The notes: generated from the sequence alone by a model not told the origin. 11,492 nucleotides of DNA from Pseudomonadota bacterium (GCA_023444765.1 JAEXLY010000144.1:1-11492), one strand, 5' to 3'. Shown: positions 1 through 7,743, counted from the stretch's first letter. Made by a program: numbers and translations.

Positions 1-705
1 GGCCACGACCACGCCCAGGTCGCCGCGACGATGCGGCGCCGGGCTGCGGTACAGCTGCTCGCGCGCCGGCGCCGCGGCCGGGTTGCTGGCGATGCGGCCC
101 CAGAACAGGTCGGGATCGTGCAGCGCCGACCACAGCACGAAATAGCCGCCGCGCGATTGCCCGACCAGCACCCGCCGCGAGGGATCGGCCCGGTAGCGGC
201 CTTCGACCTCCGGCAGCAGCTGCCCGCGGAGGAAACCGTGGAAGGCCTCGGTCCCGCCCTGGTCCGGTGCGGTGTCGGCGCCGGCGGCGGTGAAATCGAG
301 GTTGCGCCGGTTGATGGCCGGATCGAAGCCGCCGTAGGCGATGCCGACCACGATCGCCTCGGGCAGGGCTTCGTCGTAGGTCAGGAACAGGTGGGTGGAT
401 GCGAGCAGCGGAAACAGGCTGTCGCCATCGAGCAGGTACACCACCGGCCATCGGCGCTCGGGCGCGGCCTCGTAGCCCTCGGGCAGGCGCACGTACACGT
501 GGTGGGTGCGTCCGCTGGCCCCGTCCACCAGCGGGAAGTAGCCGCCGCGCAGGGCGGGGAGGTGGTCGAGCGGCACGGCGGCTGCATAAGAAGCCCTCTC
601 GTCCGGAAGAGCCGTACAAGGTCCGAGGATTTGTTGCGCGCCCAAGGGGCTGCACAAGCAGGCGCAGAACAGCGCTAGGGCAAACTGGAAGCGCCGTACC
701 TTCAT
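1..705 (-). CDS. Secreted alpha/beta-hydrolase esterase (IroE/Fes-like), 3' part cut by window edge
   Basis: The frame stays open from an ATG at 705 to the window edge, giving 235 residues with no stop. Residues 1-24 look like a signal peptide: KVRR charges, a hydrophobic run (FALALFCACLCS) and a probable cleavage site after LGA, so the product should be exported. Residues 70-125 resemble the start of the PF00756 esterase fold (HHVYVRLPEGY, then PVVYLLDGD). GQSRGG at 182-187 is the nucleophile elbow, with Ser184 as the probable catalytic serine. The catalytic acid and histidine would lie outside the window. The substrate is unknown; siderophore- or acyl-ester hydrolases belong to this superfamily. 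The start overlaps the res stop codon as ATGA, and no strong Shine-Dalgarno is visible, so translation may depend on res. It is not the cytosolic S-formylglutathione hydrolase FrmB, because it has a signal peptide. Confidence is good for the fold and low for the substrate. Confidence 0.85.
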   Translation of the reverse strand, partial: MKVRRFQFALALFCACLCSPLGAQQILGPCTALPDERASYAAAVPLDHLPALRGGYFPLVDGASGRTHHVYVRLPEGYEAAPERRWPVVYLLDGDSLFPLLASTHLFLTYDEALPEAIVVGIAYGGFDPAINRRNLDFTAAGADTAPDQGGTEAFHGFLRGQLLPEVEGRYRADPSRRVLVGQSRGGYFVLWSALHDPDLFWGRIASNPAAAPAREQLYRSPAPHRRGDLGVVVA

Positions 706-3700
706 GGTGAACCAACGGCCAGAATCGTTCGCAGTTGCGCGAAGCTGTCCACTACCTCGTACCTCACCGATCCCACCGAGCCCTCGGGATTGAGCAGGCG
801 GAAGAATTGTCGCGCGCAATCGGTCTTCGCCTTCTCGATCGCCCGCAGTTCCATGCTCGACATCGAACCCTTGGTTTCAGCCACGAAGTAGATGTGTTTG
901 ACCTCTCCTTCGTGGAGCGCGATGGCCCAGTCGGGGTTGTAGTCGCCCACGGGCGTGGGAATGGCGAAGCCACGCGGCAGCTTGGCGTAGACGACGACCT
1001 CGGCGCTGGTGTCGAGGTCCTGCGCGAACTGGCGCTCGATCGAGGAATCGCCGTCGATCGGAACGTAGTCGTACACATGCCTGGCCAGCGGCTGGATCTT
1101 GCCGCTGCCGTCGGTGCGTCCCACGGCGCGGCTGAAGTCCACCCGGCTTTGTGCCTGGGTGAAGATCTCGCTGCTCCAGCGCTCATCGAGCAGGTCGTAG
1201 GACAGGTGCTCGACCACGGCGGTGGCCTTCTGTTCGCGGATCAGGCGGGTGGCAAGTGAAAGGAAGCCCTCCGGGTTGGTGCGGAACTGGGCGAACACGG
1301 GCGCACTGACACCGGACAGGACGCGCACGATGGTCGCGCGGGTGAGCACCGTGGCCTCGGCGAGCTTGCCCACCAGGTCGTACCGCACCGCCGAATGCAC
1401 GGACGCGCGATGCTTGTCGATGCGGCTCTCCTCCACCCGGAAGCCTTCGCCACGCTTCAGCGCGTCGGCTTCCAGGTCCTCCATCTGCTGCCCCTTGACC
1501 ACCGTGTACTGCAGGGGCTGCACGCGAAGGTGCTGGTCGAGCGCGGCAATGCACTTGCCGACCAGTTCGTCGCTGTCGAAATGGACGGTGTAGGCCGCCT
1601 TGCGGTTGATCCGGTTCCACAGCGCCTGGAACTCGCGCTTGTGGAAGTTCTGGTTGAGGCGGTTGACCTGCCCCTTGCGTCCGTTGTCTGGGGTCGGCAG
1701 CTGCGCCGGGGTGAACACGCTGTCGACCAGTTCGAACACCTGCGTGGCTAGGGGTTGGAGATCACCCGGCAGGTCCGGGCGGGTTCCGGCCTCCCGCGCG
1801 GCGTGATAGCCCGGCGTGATCGCGCCGTGGTCGTCGATGTAGTCGTGCTTGAGCAGGTAGCGGTAGATCTGGCGGGCCATCACCGGCGTCACCTCGACGC
1901 CGCCGTCCGCCGTGGCCAGCAGCTTGCCGGTGAAATACGCCTCATCGGCCACCCGCGGGCGTTCGGACAGGGTGTCGCTGATGTCCTTCTGCAGGCCGGC
2001 CACGAAGTCCTTGTAGCTCTCGTTGGCCACCACGGTCAGCTGGTTGATCTGGTGGACGGTGGCCGGATGGTCCATGCGGTCCCCGTCCCGGTTCACCGCC
2101 AGGCGCAGGCCCCGTCCGACCTCCTGGCGCCGCGAGACGGTATTGTCGCTGTGCTTGAGCGTGCAGATGACGAAGATGTTGGGATTGTCCCAGCCTTCGC
2201 GCAGGGCGGAGTGGGAGAAGATGAAGCGCACCGGGGATTCGGCAGGGTCCAGCGACAGCAGGCGCTCCTTGTCCTTGAGGATCAGGTCGTACGCGTCCAC
2301 GTCGTCGGACAGGCCGGCCTCCTCGCCGCGCGTCTTCACCGAAGGGTCGACCAGGCGCCTGGTCTTGCGGTCCTGCGAGAAGTAGCCGTTGTGCGTGCGT
2401 GCCGGGTCGATTGCCTGCAGGTAGCGCAGGTAGTCGCGGCTGGCCGCGTCCAGGTCGAGTTCCAGCAGCCGGTTCAATGCGTCCCGGTATTCCTCCTCGA
2501 AGATCCGCGCGTATTCGCCGCGCTCGTCCTCGCGGCTGTAGTCGCGGTACTTCGCCACCTCGTCGATGAAGAACAGGCTGAGTACCTTGATGCCCTGGTG
2601 GAACAGCGCCTGCTCGCGCTCGAAGTGTGCACTGATGGCTTCGCGGATCTGGATGCGGCGAAGCACCGGCTCGCTCACGTCGCCGATGGCCTCGCCCGCC
2701 TCGATCACGACGCCGTTGGCCAGGTGCACCGTGTTGTCGCGGGCGTCGATCTCGGTCACGACATAACCGTCGCGGTACTGGTCCAGCTCGCCTGACAGGC
2801 CAAACAGGTTGTCGCCCTTGCGCACGGTGCGCAGTTCGCGCTTGACCTCGGTCTTGCGCCTCACCTCGATCTCCAGCCGCGCCTCCGGCGCCTTGCTGGG
2901 AAACACGCGAATGTCCTGCAGGTACAGGTAGCCGTGGGTCCCGGTCTGGCCTCGGACCGTGATCCCCCGCACGGCGATGCGCTTGACGAGCTTCTGGTTG
3001 TAGGCGTCCAACGCATCGAGCCGGTGCACCTTGTTGTGCACGGTCCGGTGGGTGGCCGAGTAACGCAGGATCGCCATGGCCTTGAACGCCTTCAGCGACT
3101 CCAGCGTCTTCTTGCCCTCCATCTTCTGCGGCTCGTCCAGGATCAGGATCGGCCGGTTGGCGGCGATCACGTCGATGGGCTTGCGCGACTGGAAGGCGTC
3201 CAGCTCCTCGTAGATGCGGCGGTTGTCCTTGCCGGTGGCATTGAACGCCTGCACGTTGATAATCATCACGTTGATGCCGGCGTCCGACGAGAAGCTCTCC
3301 AGCTCATGCAGGCTCTTCGAGCTGTACACGAAGCTGCGCGCCTTCCTGCCGTAGGCCTGCAGGAAGTGCTCCGCGGTGACCGCGAAGGTCTTGGCCACGC
3401 CTTCGCGGATGGCGATGGAGGGCACCACCACGATGAACTTGGTCCAGCCATAGCGCTGGTGCAGTTCGAACATGGTCTTGATGTAGACGTAGCTCTTGCC
3501 GGTGCCGGTCTCCATCTCGACATCGAGGTTGAGGGCGCAGGGCGGGCTGGGCGCCAGCGCCTGCGAGACCGGCAGGTTCTGCCGGCGCTGCACCCGCTGG
3601 ATGTTGTCGAGCAGCTGCGGGTGGCCCAGCTGCAGCTCGGCATTGCGGAAGCCGGCCTGCTCCAGCAGCCGTTCGGTCCGGCCGGCCTGGGCGCGGCCCG

Positions 3701-3815
3701 GGTCGATGCGGTAGCTCATGGCCGCCGGGTCGGCCATCGGCTGGCCGAGGAAGCAGTCGGCCACGGCCTCCACGGCGGCGGTCTGGTAGGGCTGGACCTT
3801 GAACTTGAGTTTCAT
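702..3815 (-). CDS. res: Type III restriction enzyme, Res subunit (helicase-endonuclease)
   Basis: The protein has 1037 residues, the usual size for Type III Res. It should form a complex with Mod, use ATP to translocate or switch on DNA, and cut near unmethylated sites. Superfamily-2 motifs are in order: Walker A METGTGKSY (101-109), motif II ILDEPQKM with DEPQ at 227-230 (the DEPQ form is typical of Type III Res), motif III YSATH (252-256), then a C-terminal helicase half with motif VI RRQEVGRGLRL. The endonuclease domain is near the C-terminus: NPDW with Asp962, then AETKG with Glu980 and Lys982, a PD-(D/E)xK site. All catalytic residues are present, so it looks active. The frame runs open upstream to 4610, but that part overlaps mod and has no Res character. 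ATG 3815 gives the normal start MKLKFKVQPYQ, eight bases after the mod stop. The stop overlaps the esterase start. Confidence 0.96.
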   Translation of the reverse strand: MKLKFKVQPYQTAAVEAVADCFLGQPMADPAAMSYRIDPGRAQAGRTERLLEQAGFRNAELQLGHPQLLDNIQRVQRRQNLPVSQALAPSPPCALNLDVEMETGTGKSYVYIKTMFELHQRYGWTKFIVVVPSIAIREGVAKTFAVTAEHFLQAYGRKARSFVYSSKSLHELESFSSDAGINVMIINVQAFNATGKDNRRIYEELDAFQSRKPIDVIAANRPILILDEPQKMEGKKTLESLKAFKAMAILRYSATHRTVHNKVHRLDALDAYNQKLVKRIAVRGITVRGQTGTHGYLYLQDIRVFPSKAPEARLEIEVRRKTEVKRELRTVRKGDNLFGLSGELDQYRDGYVVTEIDARDNTVHLANGVVIEAGEAIGDVSEPVLRRIQIREAISAHFEREQALFHQGIKVLSLFFIDEVAKYRDYSREDERGEYARIFEEEYRDALNRLLELDLDAASRDYLRYLQAIDPARTHNGYFSQDRKTRRLVDPSVKTRGEEAGLSDDVDAYDLILKDKERLLSLDPAESPVRFIFSHSALREGWDNPNIFVICTLKHSDNTVSRRQEVGRGLRLAVNRDGDRMDHPATVHQINQLTVVANESYKDFVAGLQKDISDTLSERPRVADEAYFTGKLLATADGGVEVTPVMARQIYRYLLKHDYIDDHGAITPGYHAAREAGTRPDLPGDLQPLATQVFELVDSVFTPAQLPTPDNGRKGQVNRLNQNFHKREFQALWNRINRKAAYTVHFDSDELVGKCIAALDQHLRVQPLQYTVVKGQQMEDLEADALKRGEGFRVEESRIDKHRASVHSAVRYDLVGKLAEATVLTRATIVRVLSGVSAPVFAQFRTNPEGFLSLATRLIREQKATAVVEHLSYDLLDERWSSEIFTQAQSRVDFSRAVGRTDGSGKIQPLARHVYDYVPIDGDSSIERQFAQDLDTSAEVVVYAKLPRGFAIPTPVGDYNPDWAIALHEGEVKHIYFVAETKGSMSSMELRAIEKAKTDCARQFFRLLNPEGSVGSVRYEVVDSFAQLRTILAVGSP

Positions 3816-3823
3816 GGGCTGGC

Positions 3824-5701
3824 CTACAGCGTCCGGACTTCGGTGGACGGCGACAGCGCCTTGAAGATCTGCTCCACGTTGATGCGGGCGTTGTCGCTGG
3901 CGAAGCCGGCATCGCGGAACACGGCGCGCAGCGGGTGGCGCTGCGCGATCTGCTTCACCAGCGCCTCGTCCACGCTGCCGTCGGCCACGAAGCAGGCGGC
4001 CAGGGCGTTGCCGTCGACGAAGAACACCTCGCGGCCCTCGATCTGCTCGCGCGCGATCGGCAGGGCCAGGTCCACGCCCCAGTCCAGCAGCACCTGGAAC
4101 AGCAGGTCTTCGGCGCTGCGGCCGGGGCGGATGTTGTCGATTTGGCCGAGCAGATCGTCCTGCTTGAGCTCGTCGGGACGGTAGTAGACCTCGGCCATGT
4201 TGGAGGAGTCGATCTTGAGGACGCGGAAGCCGGTGTCGATGACGGAGTCCGGGCTGTTTGCGGCCAGCTCGTTGGCCACGTTGCGGATTCGGCGCAGCCC
4301 CATCTCGAAGATCGAGGTCATGCCGGGTTCCGGTTTGGGCAGCGGCTCGGCGATCTGCACCGCGATGTAGCGACGGTTGCCGCCGTCCTCGGCGTTCTGC
4401 TTGAGCACTGCGTGCGCAGTGGAGGCGCTGCCGCTGAAGAAATCGAGCACGATCTCGCCGGCGTCTGGCTTGCCAGCGAGCTGCAGCACACGCTGGATGA
4501 GCTCCACGGGCTTGACCGAGTTCAGGACGTTTTCGGTGTGTTCGAACTGCACGTACTTGAGCAAGGCTTTCTTGGCGTCTTGGGTATGCCCAACTTCGGT
4601 GTGCGACCACAGCGTTTGTGGAACCCGCCCTTGCTTCACTTCAGATAGAAACCGTTTCACTCTCGGCATGTTGTTGCCATCGACGCCCCACCAAATACGG
4701 TTGTCCTGATCGAGCTTCCGAAAGCTCGCTAGGCTAAATCTCCAATACATGCCCTTGCCCGGGCCTTCAATGACCCGGCCGGAGGGGCAGGTTATTGGGT
4801 ACGTACCATCGGCGTAGAAGTTCCGTGCTTGAAGATCGCCTGATGTCCATGGGCCTCTTGGATCGTGATCCGGGTTTTTGTATCTCGCCAACATCTCGTT
4901 CGTTTGCGGAAGCAGTTGCGGCGTCCATGCCTCGGAAGACTTCGCGTAGACGAGAATGTAGTCATGGTCCTCTGAGAAATGGCGCGCGCTGTTCTTCGGT
5001 GAGAACACCTTCTGCCAGATGATCTGCGCAACGAAGTTCTCTTCGCCAAACACTTCACCGCAGACCTTGCGCAGGTTGTCCACCTCGTGATCATCGATGG
5101 AGATGAAGATCACGCCATCCTCCCGGAGGAGGTGGCGGGCGAGCTGCAGGCGTGGGTAGATCATGCTCAGCCAGTCGGAATGGAAGCGTCCATTGGCGTC
5201 GGTGTTCGCGACCAGTCGCTGGCCCGTCTCGTCCTCCTGCTGGGAATGCAGCAGATAGCTGTCCGCGTCCTCACTGAAATCATCGTCGTAGATGAAATCG
5301 CGCCCGGTGTTGTATGGCGGATCGATATAGATCAGCTTCACCTTGCCCAGATAGGTCTCCTGCAGCAGCTTCAGCGCATCCAGGTTGTCGCCCTCGATGA
5401 ACAGGTTCTGCGTGGTGTCGAAGTCCACGCTCTCCTCGCGGCAGGGCCGCAGGGTCTTGGCGATGGGCGCGTTGGCGGCCAGCAGCGCCTCGCGCTTGCC
5501 GGGCCAGTCCAGCCGGTAGCGCTCCTGCGGGCCGTCCACCACGTGGTCGCTCAGTGCCTGCCGCAGCAGGTCGAAGTCGATCGCGCGCCTGAGCGCCCCG
5601 TCTTCGCCCCGGCTTTCGGTGACACAGCCGGGGAACAGCTCGGCCAGGCGCGCGATGTTGCCGGCGACCAGGTCGGGGGAGTGCATCTTCAGCTTGTCCA
5701 T
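3824..5701 (-). CDS. mod: Type III restriction-modification DNA methyltransferase, Mod subunit (adenine-N6, beta class)
   Basis: The 625-residue product transfers a methyl group from S-adenosylmethionine to adenine in one strand of a short asymmetric site, and provides sequence recognition for the Res complex. Catalytic motif IV is IDPPYNTG (DPPY at 127-130), preceded by IEGDNLDALKLL (102-113). The SAM-binding motif LDFFSGSAST (FSGSAST at 422-428) comes later. The order DPPY, then target-recognition region, then FxGxS marks the beta class and matches Type III Mod. Residues about 455-625 form the C-terminal part, probably the Res/Mod contact region. ATG 5701 is chosen because a good ribosome site (AAAGGA) lies six bases upstream; the longer open frame to 6094 overlaps the ATPase gene. 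It is followed after 8 bp by res, and the ATPase gene ends 11 bp upstream, so the three are probably co-transcribed. Its centre is lower in GC than its ends. The recognition sequence cannot be read from the protein. Confidence 0.96.
   Translation of the reverse strand: MDKLKMHSPDLVAGNIARLAELFPGCVTESRGEDGALRRAIDFDLLRQALSDHVVDGPQERYRLDWPGKREALLAANAPIAKTLRPCREESVDFDTTQNLFIEGDNLDALKLLQETYLGKVKLIYIDPPYNTGRDFIYDDDFSEDADSYLLHSQQEDETGQRLVANTDANGRFHSDWLSMIYPRLQLARHLLREDGVIFISIDDHEVDNLRKVCGEVFGEENFVAQIIWQKVFSPKNSARHFSEDHDYILVYAKSSEAWTPQLLPQTNEMLARYKNPDHDPRGPWTSGDLQARNFYADGTYPITCPSGRVIEGPGKGMYWRFSLASFRKLDQDNRIWWGVDGNNMPRVKRFLSEVKQGRVPQTLWSHTEVGHTQDAKKALLKYVQFEHTENVLNSVKPVELIQRVLQLAGKPDAGEIVLDFFSGSASTAHAVLKQNAEDGGNRRYIAVQIAEPLPKPEPGMTSIFEMGLRRIRNVANELAANSPDSVIDTGFRVLKIDSSNMAEVYYRPDELKQDDLLGQIDNIRPGRSAEDLLFQVLLDWGVDLALPIAREQIEGREVFFVDGNALAACFVADGSVDEALVKQIAQRHPLRAVFRDAGFASDNARINVEQIFKALSPSTEVRTL
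4546..5086 (-). other. Target-recognition region of mod with lower GC (candidate exchanged block)
   Basis: This stretch encodes roughly residues 205-385 of Mod, between the DPPY and FSGSAST motifs, where beta-class enzymes carry the target-recognition domain. Hand counts of single 60-base lines here give about 50-55% GC (4621-4680: 30/60; 4861-4920: 31/60), against about 73% in a line of the same gene near its 3' end (4021-4080: 44/60). Codon use is correspondingly more AT-tolerant. Recombinational swapping of recognition domains between Type III mod alleles is known. That it happened here is inferred. Boundaries are approximate. Confidence 0.6.
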
Positions 5702-5707
5702 CAGGGG

Positions 5708-5713
5708 TCCTTT
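5708..5713 (-). promoter_or_regulatory. Ribosome binding site of mod
   Basis: AAAGGA lies six bases before the mod ATG at 5701 and overlaps the last base of the upstream ATPase stop codon (TGAAAGGA). It fixes the mod start and suggests that ribosomes finishing the ATPase can reinitiate on mod. Confidence 0.75.
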
Positions 5714-6960
5714 CACATGTCCCACAGCCGCGCCATCGGCACGGCCAGGCAGTTGTCGATTTCGAGCGGCAGGGTGCTGGTGCCGGCATACAGCAGTGCG
5801 CCGCCCCTGAAGTCCGGTCCGCACTGGTCGGCCAGCCGGCGCAGGCCGCTGCCGTCGCGCGGGGTGGCGGTGGCCGCGGCCTTGACTTCCACGCCCCAGA
5901 CCTCGCGGCCGCGGGTGAGCACCAGGTCCACTTCCACCTGGTCCTTGTCGCGGTAGTGCCACAGCTGCAGCGCGGGGTCGGTCCAGCCCGCCTGCGCGGC
6001 CAGCTGCTGCACCACGTAGCTTTCCAGCAGATGGCCGAAGCGCTGGCGCTGATTGATGGCATCGGCGGCATCGAGCCCGGCCAGGGTGGCGCACAGGCCG
6101 CTGTCGACCAGGTGGATCTTGGGGGTCTTGATCAGCCGCTTGGCGTGGTTGCGGTGCCAGGGCTGCACCCGGCGCAGCAGGAACAGACGCTCGCCGATGC
6201 CCAGGTAGTGCTCCACCGTGTCGCGGTGCAGGCCCAGCTCCTTGGCCACGCTGGAGACGTTGAGCAGCTGCCCGGTGCGCAGCGCCATCAGGGTGAGCAG
6301 GCGCGAGAGGTCGCGCGTATCGCGGATGCGGGCGATGTCCTGGGCGTCGCGCTCGACCAGCATCCGCAGGTAGTTCTGGTGCCAGGTGCGCGCGCGCTGC
6401 GGGCTGCGGCCCGCAGCTTCGGGAAAGCCGCCGGCGATCACGCGCGCGGCCAGGCCCTCGAGATCCGGCGTGGCGGCGGGGGCCAGGGCGGGCTGCAGCC
6501 CGCCCGTCAGGAACCGCGCGAGGAACCCGCCGGGTGCGCCCGCCAGCTCGGCGGCGGTCAGGGGCTGCAGGTCGATGACTTCCATGCGCCCGGCCAGGGA
6601 GTCGCCCAGCTGCGGCAGCATCAGGAGGTTGGCCGAGCCGGTCAGCAGGAAGCGGCCGGGACGGCGGTCGCCGTCCACGGCGAGCTTGATCGGGCGCAGC
6701 AGTTCCGGCGCGCGCTGGACCTCGTCGAGGATCACGGGATCGGGCAGGGCGGCGACGAAGCCGGTGGGGTCGTCCTGGGCGAAGGCCAGGGTGGCCGGAT
6801 CGTCGAGGCTGACATAGCCGTATTCGGGCTCGAACTGGCGTGCCAGGGTGGTCTTGCCTGCCTGCCGTGGCCCCAGGATGCAGACCACCGGCGTGTCGGC
6901 CAGGGCCGTCCGGACAGCGGCGGAAAGGGGCCTGTCGTATCGGGGCGGCTGCGGGGTCAT
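5713..6960 (-). CDS. AAA ATPase with DUF4143 C-terminal domain
   Basis: The product has 415 residues from ATG 6960. The N-terminal AAA_14-type ATPase core has Walker A GPRQAGKTT (30-38), Walker B VILDE (76-80) and a sensor-1-like LLTGSAN (105-111). A middle region with RVIAGGFPEA (173-182) and a helix-turn-helix-like stretch around 234-252 (VSSVAKELGLHRDTVEHYL) is typical of DUF4143 proteins. The C-terminus has VEVDLVL and GVEVKAA, giving Asp345, Glu358 and Lys360, which resembles a PD-(D/E)xK nuclease-like site; whether it cuts DNA is unknown. Cellular roles of this large family are mostly undefined, and members occur near many unrelated genes. Here it follows a regulatory-looking gap of about 105 bp and ends 11 bp before mod, so it may lead the mod-res transcript. 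A TTG at 7026 would extend it by 22 residues, but that extension covers the repeat array and lacks family character. It may be cargo rather than a working part of the RM system. Confidence 0.9.
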   Translation of the reverse strand: MTPQPPRYDRPLSAAVRTALADTPVVCILGPRQAGKTTLARQFEPEYGYVSLDDPATLAFAQDDPTGFVAALPDPVILDEVQRAPELLRPIKLAVDGDRRPGRFLLTGSANLLMLPQLGDSLAGRMEVIDLQPLTAAELAGAPGGFLARFLTGGLQPALAPAATPDLEGLAARVIAGGFPEAAGRSPQRARTWHQNYLRMLVERDAQDIARIRDTRDLSRLLTLMALRTGQLLNVSSVAKELGLHRDTVEHYLGIGERLFLLRRVQPWHRNHAKRLIKTPKIHLVDSGLCATLAGLDAADAINQRQRFGHLLESYVVQQLAAQAGWTDPALQLWHYRDKDQVEVDLVLTRGREVWGVEVKAAATATPRDGSGLRRLADQCGPDFRGGALLYAGTSTLPLEIDNCLAVPMARLWDM

Positions 6961-6979
6961 TGGCGTCCGGTTTCCGGGC

Positions 6980-6993
6980 TTGGACGCGTCCAA
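6980..6993. promoter_or_regulatory. 14-bp perfect palindrome, possible operator
   Basis: TTGGACGCGTCCAA is a perfect palindrome and includes the second CGTCC box of the periodic array. A second inverted repeat, CACTG-A-CAGTG, follows at 6999-7009. Both lie 20-50 bp upstream of the ATPase start, a usual place for a repressor operator. Function is inferred from position and symmetry only. Confidence 0.4.
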
Positions 6994-7023
6994 TTGTACA
7001 CTGACAGTGCGTCCATACTTATA
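6993..7023 (-). promoter_or_regulatory. Possible promoter elements for the ATPase-mod-res transcript
   Basis: On the minus strand two -10-like hexamers are seen, TATAAG (7018-7023) and TACAAT (6993-6998), each matching five of six consensus bases. Neither has a convincing -35 box at normal spacing, so an activator would be needed or these are chance matches. They lie in the only sizeable gap of the leftward gene block and overlap the periodic boxes. Confidence 0.25.
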
Positions 7024-7065
7024 CAAAGACCTCGTCCATATGCCTGCCAGAGCACCGACCAGTGG

Positions 7066-7743
7066 CTAGTTACCATGCGCCGTCAGGCGCTGCAGGCGCA
7101 ACTGTGCCTCGCGGAGCGCCTGGTTGATCGTCACCTTGCGGTTGAACTGCTTCTCCGCAGCGAGTCGGGACTGCAGCCGCGCGAGCTCGCGCTCCACGGC
7201 GCGCACCGCGGACAACCGCTCCAGCAGGGTGTCGAGGTCTTCGCCATGGCGCGGCGACAGGGGCACGAGGGCGCGCAGCAGGGCTTGGTGCAGGCCGGCG
7301 ATATCCAGCGCGACCGGCAGGGGCTGGCGAGGCGCCTCCGGGCTGGCCCATTCCCCGGCCAGGTAGTCCCCCAGCACCCGCTTGCCGCCGGCCGCGGCAC
7401 TGGGGCGCTTGGGCGCCGCCACTGTGCGGATGCCCGCGTCCCCATGCAATTCGAACACCAGTGGAGACGGGATCGCGCCGTCGATAGCGCGAAGCAGCGA
7501 CTCGCTGGCGGTCGCGACGCTCGGCTTCAGCTGCAGTCGGAAGACCTGGATTTCCGGCAGACCGCCAGGCGGCAGGTTGAGGGTGGCGGTGGCCAGCTTG
7601 CAGGCCCAGCTGAGGCCGCTCAGCTCATGGCGCAAGCGCTCGCGCAGGCCCGCGGGCTTGCCCGCGCGCGCCAGCAGCTCGGTCTTGCTGAGGATGCGGT
7701 CCACCCGCGTCGCGGCGGGCCAGTCGATCACTACCGCCGTCAT
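7066..7743 (-). CDS. DUF4391 domain protein
   Basis: The product has 225 residues. The N-terminal half (about 5-110: WPAATRVDRILSKTELL, then SWACKLATATLNLP and EIQVFRLQLK) matches my recollection of DUF4391, a family of unknown function often found beside SNF2-type helicases and DNA methyltransferases in RM-like loci. Residues about 171-224 are rich in Leu, Arg, Glu and Gln with heptad-like spacing and probably form a coiled coil, which would suit a bridging or assembly role (inferred). No catalytic motif is evident, and there is no signal peptide or membrane segment. The ATG overlaps the helicase stop codon (ATGA), which indicates translational coupling and probably equimolar production with the helicase. 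The gene ends with TAG at 7066, followed by the gap containing the periodic boxes. Confidence 0.8.
   Translation of the reverse strand: MTAVVIDWPAATRVDRILSKTELLARAGKPAGLRERLRHELSGLSWACKLATATLNLPPGGLPEIQVFRLQLKPSVATASESLLRAIDGAIPSPLVFELHGDAGIRTVAAPKRPSAAAGGKRVLGDYLAGEWASPEAPRQPLPVALDIAGLHQALLRALVPLSPRHGEDLDTLLERLSAVRAVERELARLQSRLAAEKQFNRKVTINQALREAQLRLQRLTAHGN

Larger units (their letters stand above)
6964..7060. repeat. 23-bp-periodic array of CGTCC boxes upstream of the ATPase gene
   Basis: On the plus strand CGTCC begins at 6964, 6987, 7010 and 7033, each exactly 23 bp from the next, and CGACC (one mismatch) begins at 7056. The three middle boxes read CGTCCA followed by A/T bases (6987 CGTCCAAT, 7010 and 7033 CGTCCATA). 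The bases between boxes are not well conserved, so this is a periodic set of short boxes rather than a perfect tandem repeat. It fills the gap between DUF4391 and the ATPase. Spacing of about two helical turns would put every box on the same DNA face, as in operator arrays or iterons. No binding protein is identifiable. Confidence 0.55.

Noticed and set aside
1..705. FrmB (S-formylglutathione hydrolase), because frmRA lies at the other end
   Set aside because: The protein has a clear signal peptide whereas FrmB is cytosolic, it lies 10 kb from frmRA on the opposite strand, and its N-terminal region is of the IroE/Fes-like type.
3816..4610. Upstream extension of the res frame by 265 codons
   Set aside because: It lies wholly within mod in another frame, is Arg/Pro/Ala-rich and unlike Res, and ATG 3815 gives the normal Res N-terminus.
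3824..5701. Phase-variable mod gene
   Set aside because: No simple-sequence repeat tract was found in mod; the longest homopolymer noticed is about five bases (T run near 4875), too short to suggest slippage switching.
6961..7026. TTG-initiated N-terminal extension of the ATPase
   Set aside because: It covers the periodic box array, adds 22 residues without family character, and ATG 6960 fits the expected domain start.
6964..7060. CRISPR-like repeats
   Set aside because: Only five or six bases are shared per 23-bp unit, there is no repeat of usable length, and no cas genes are present.
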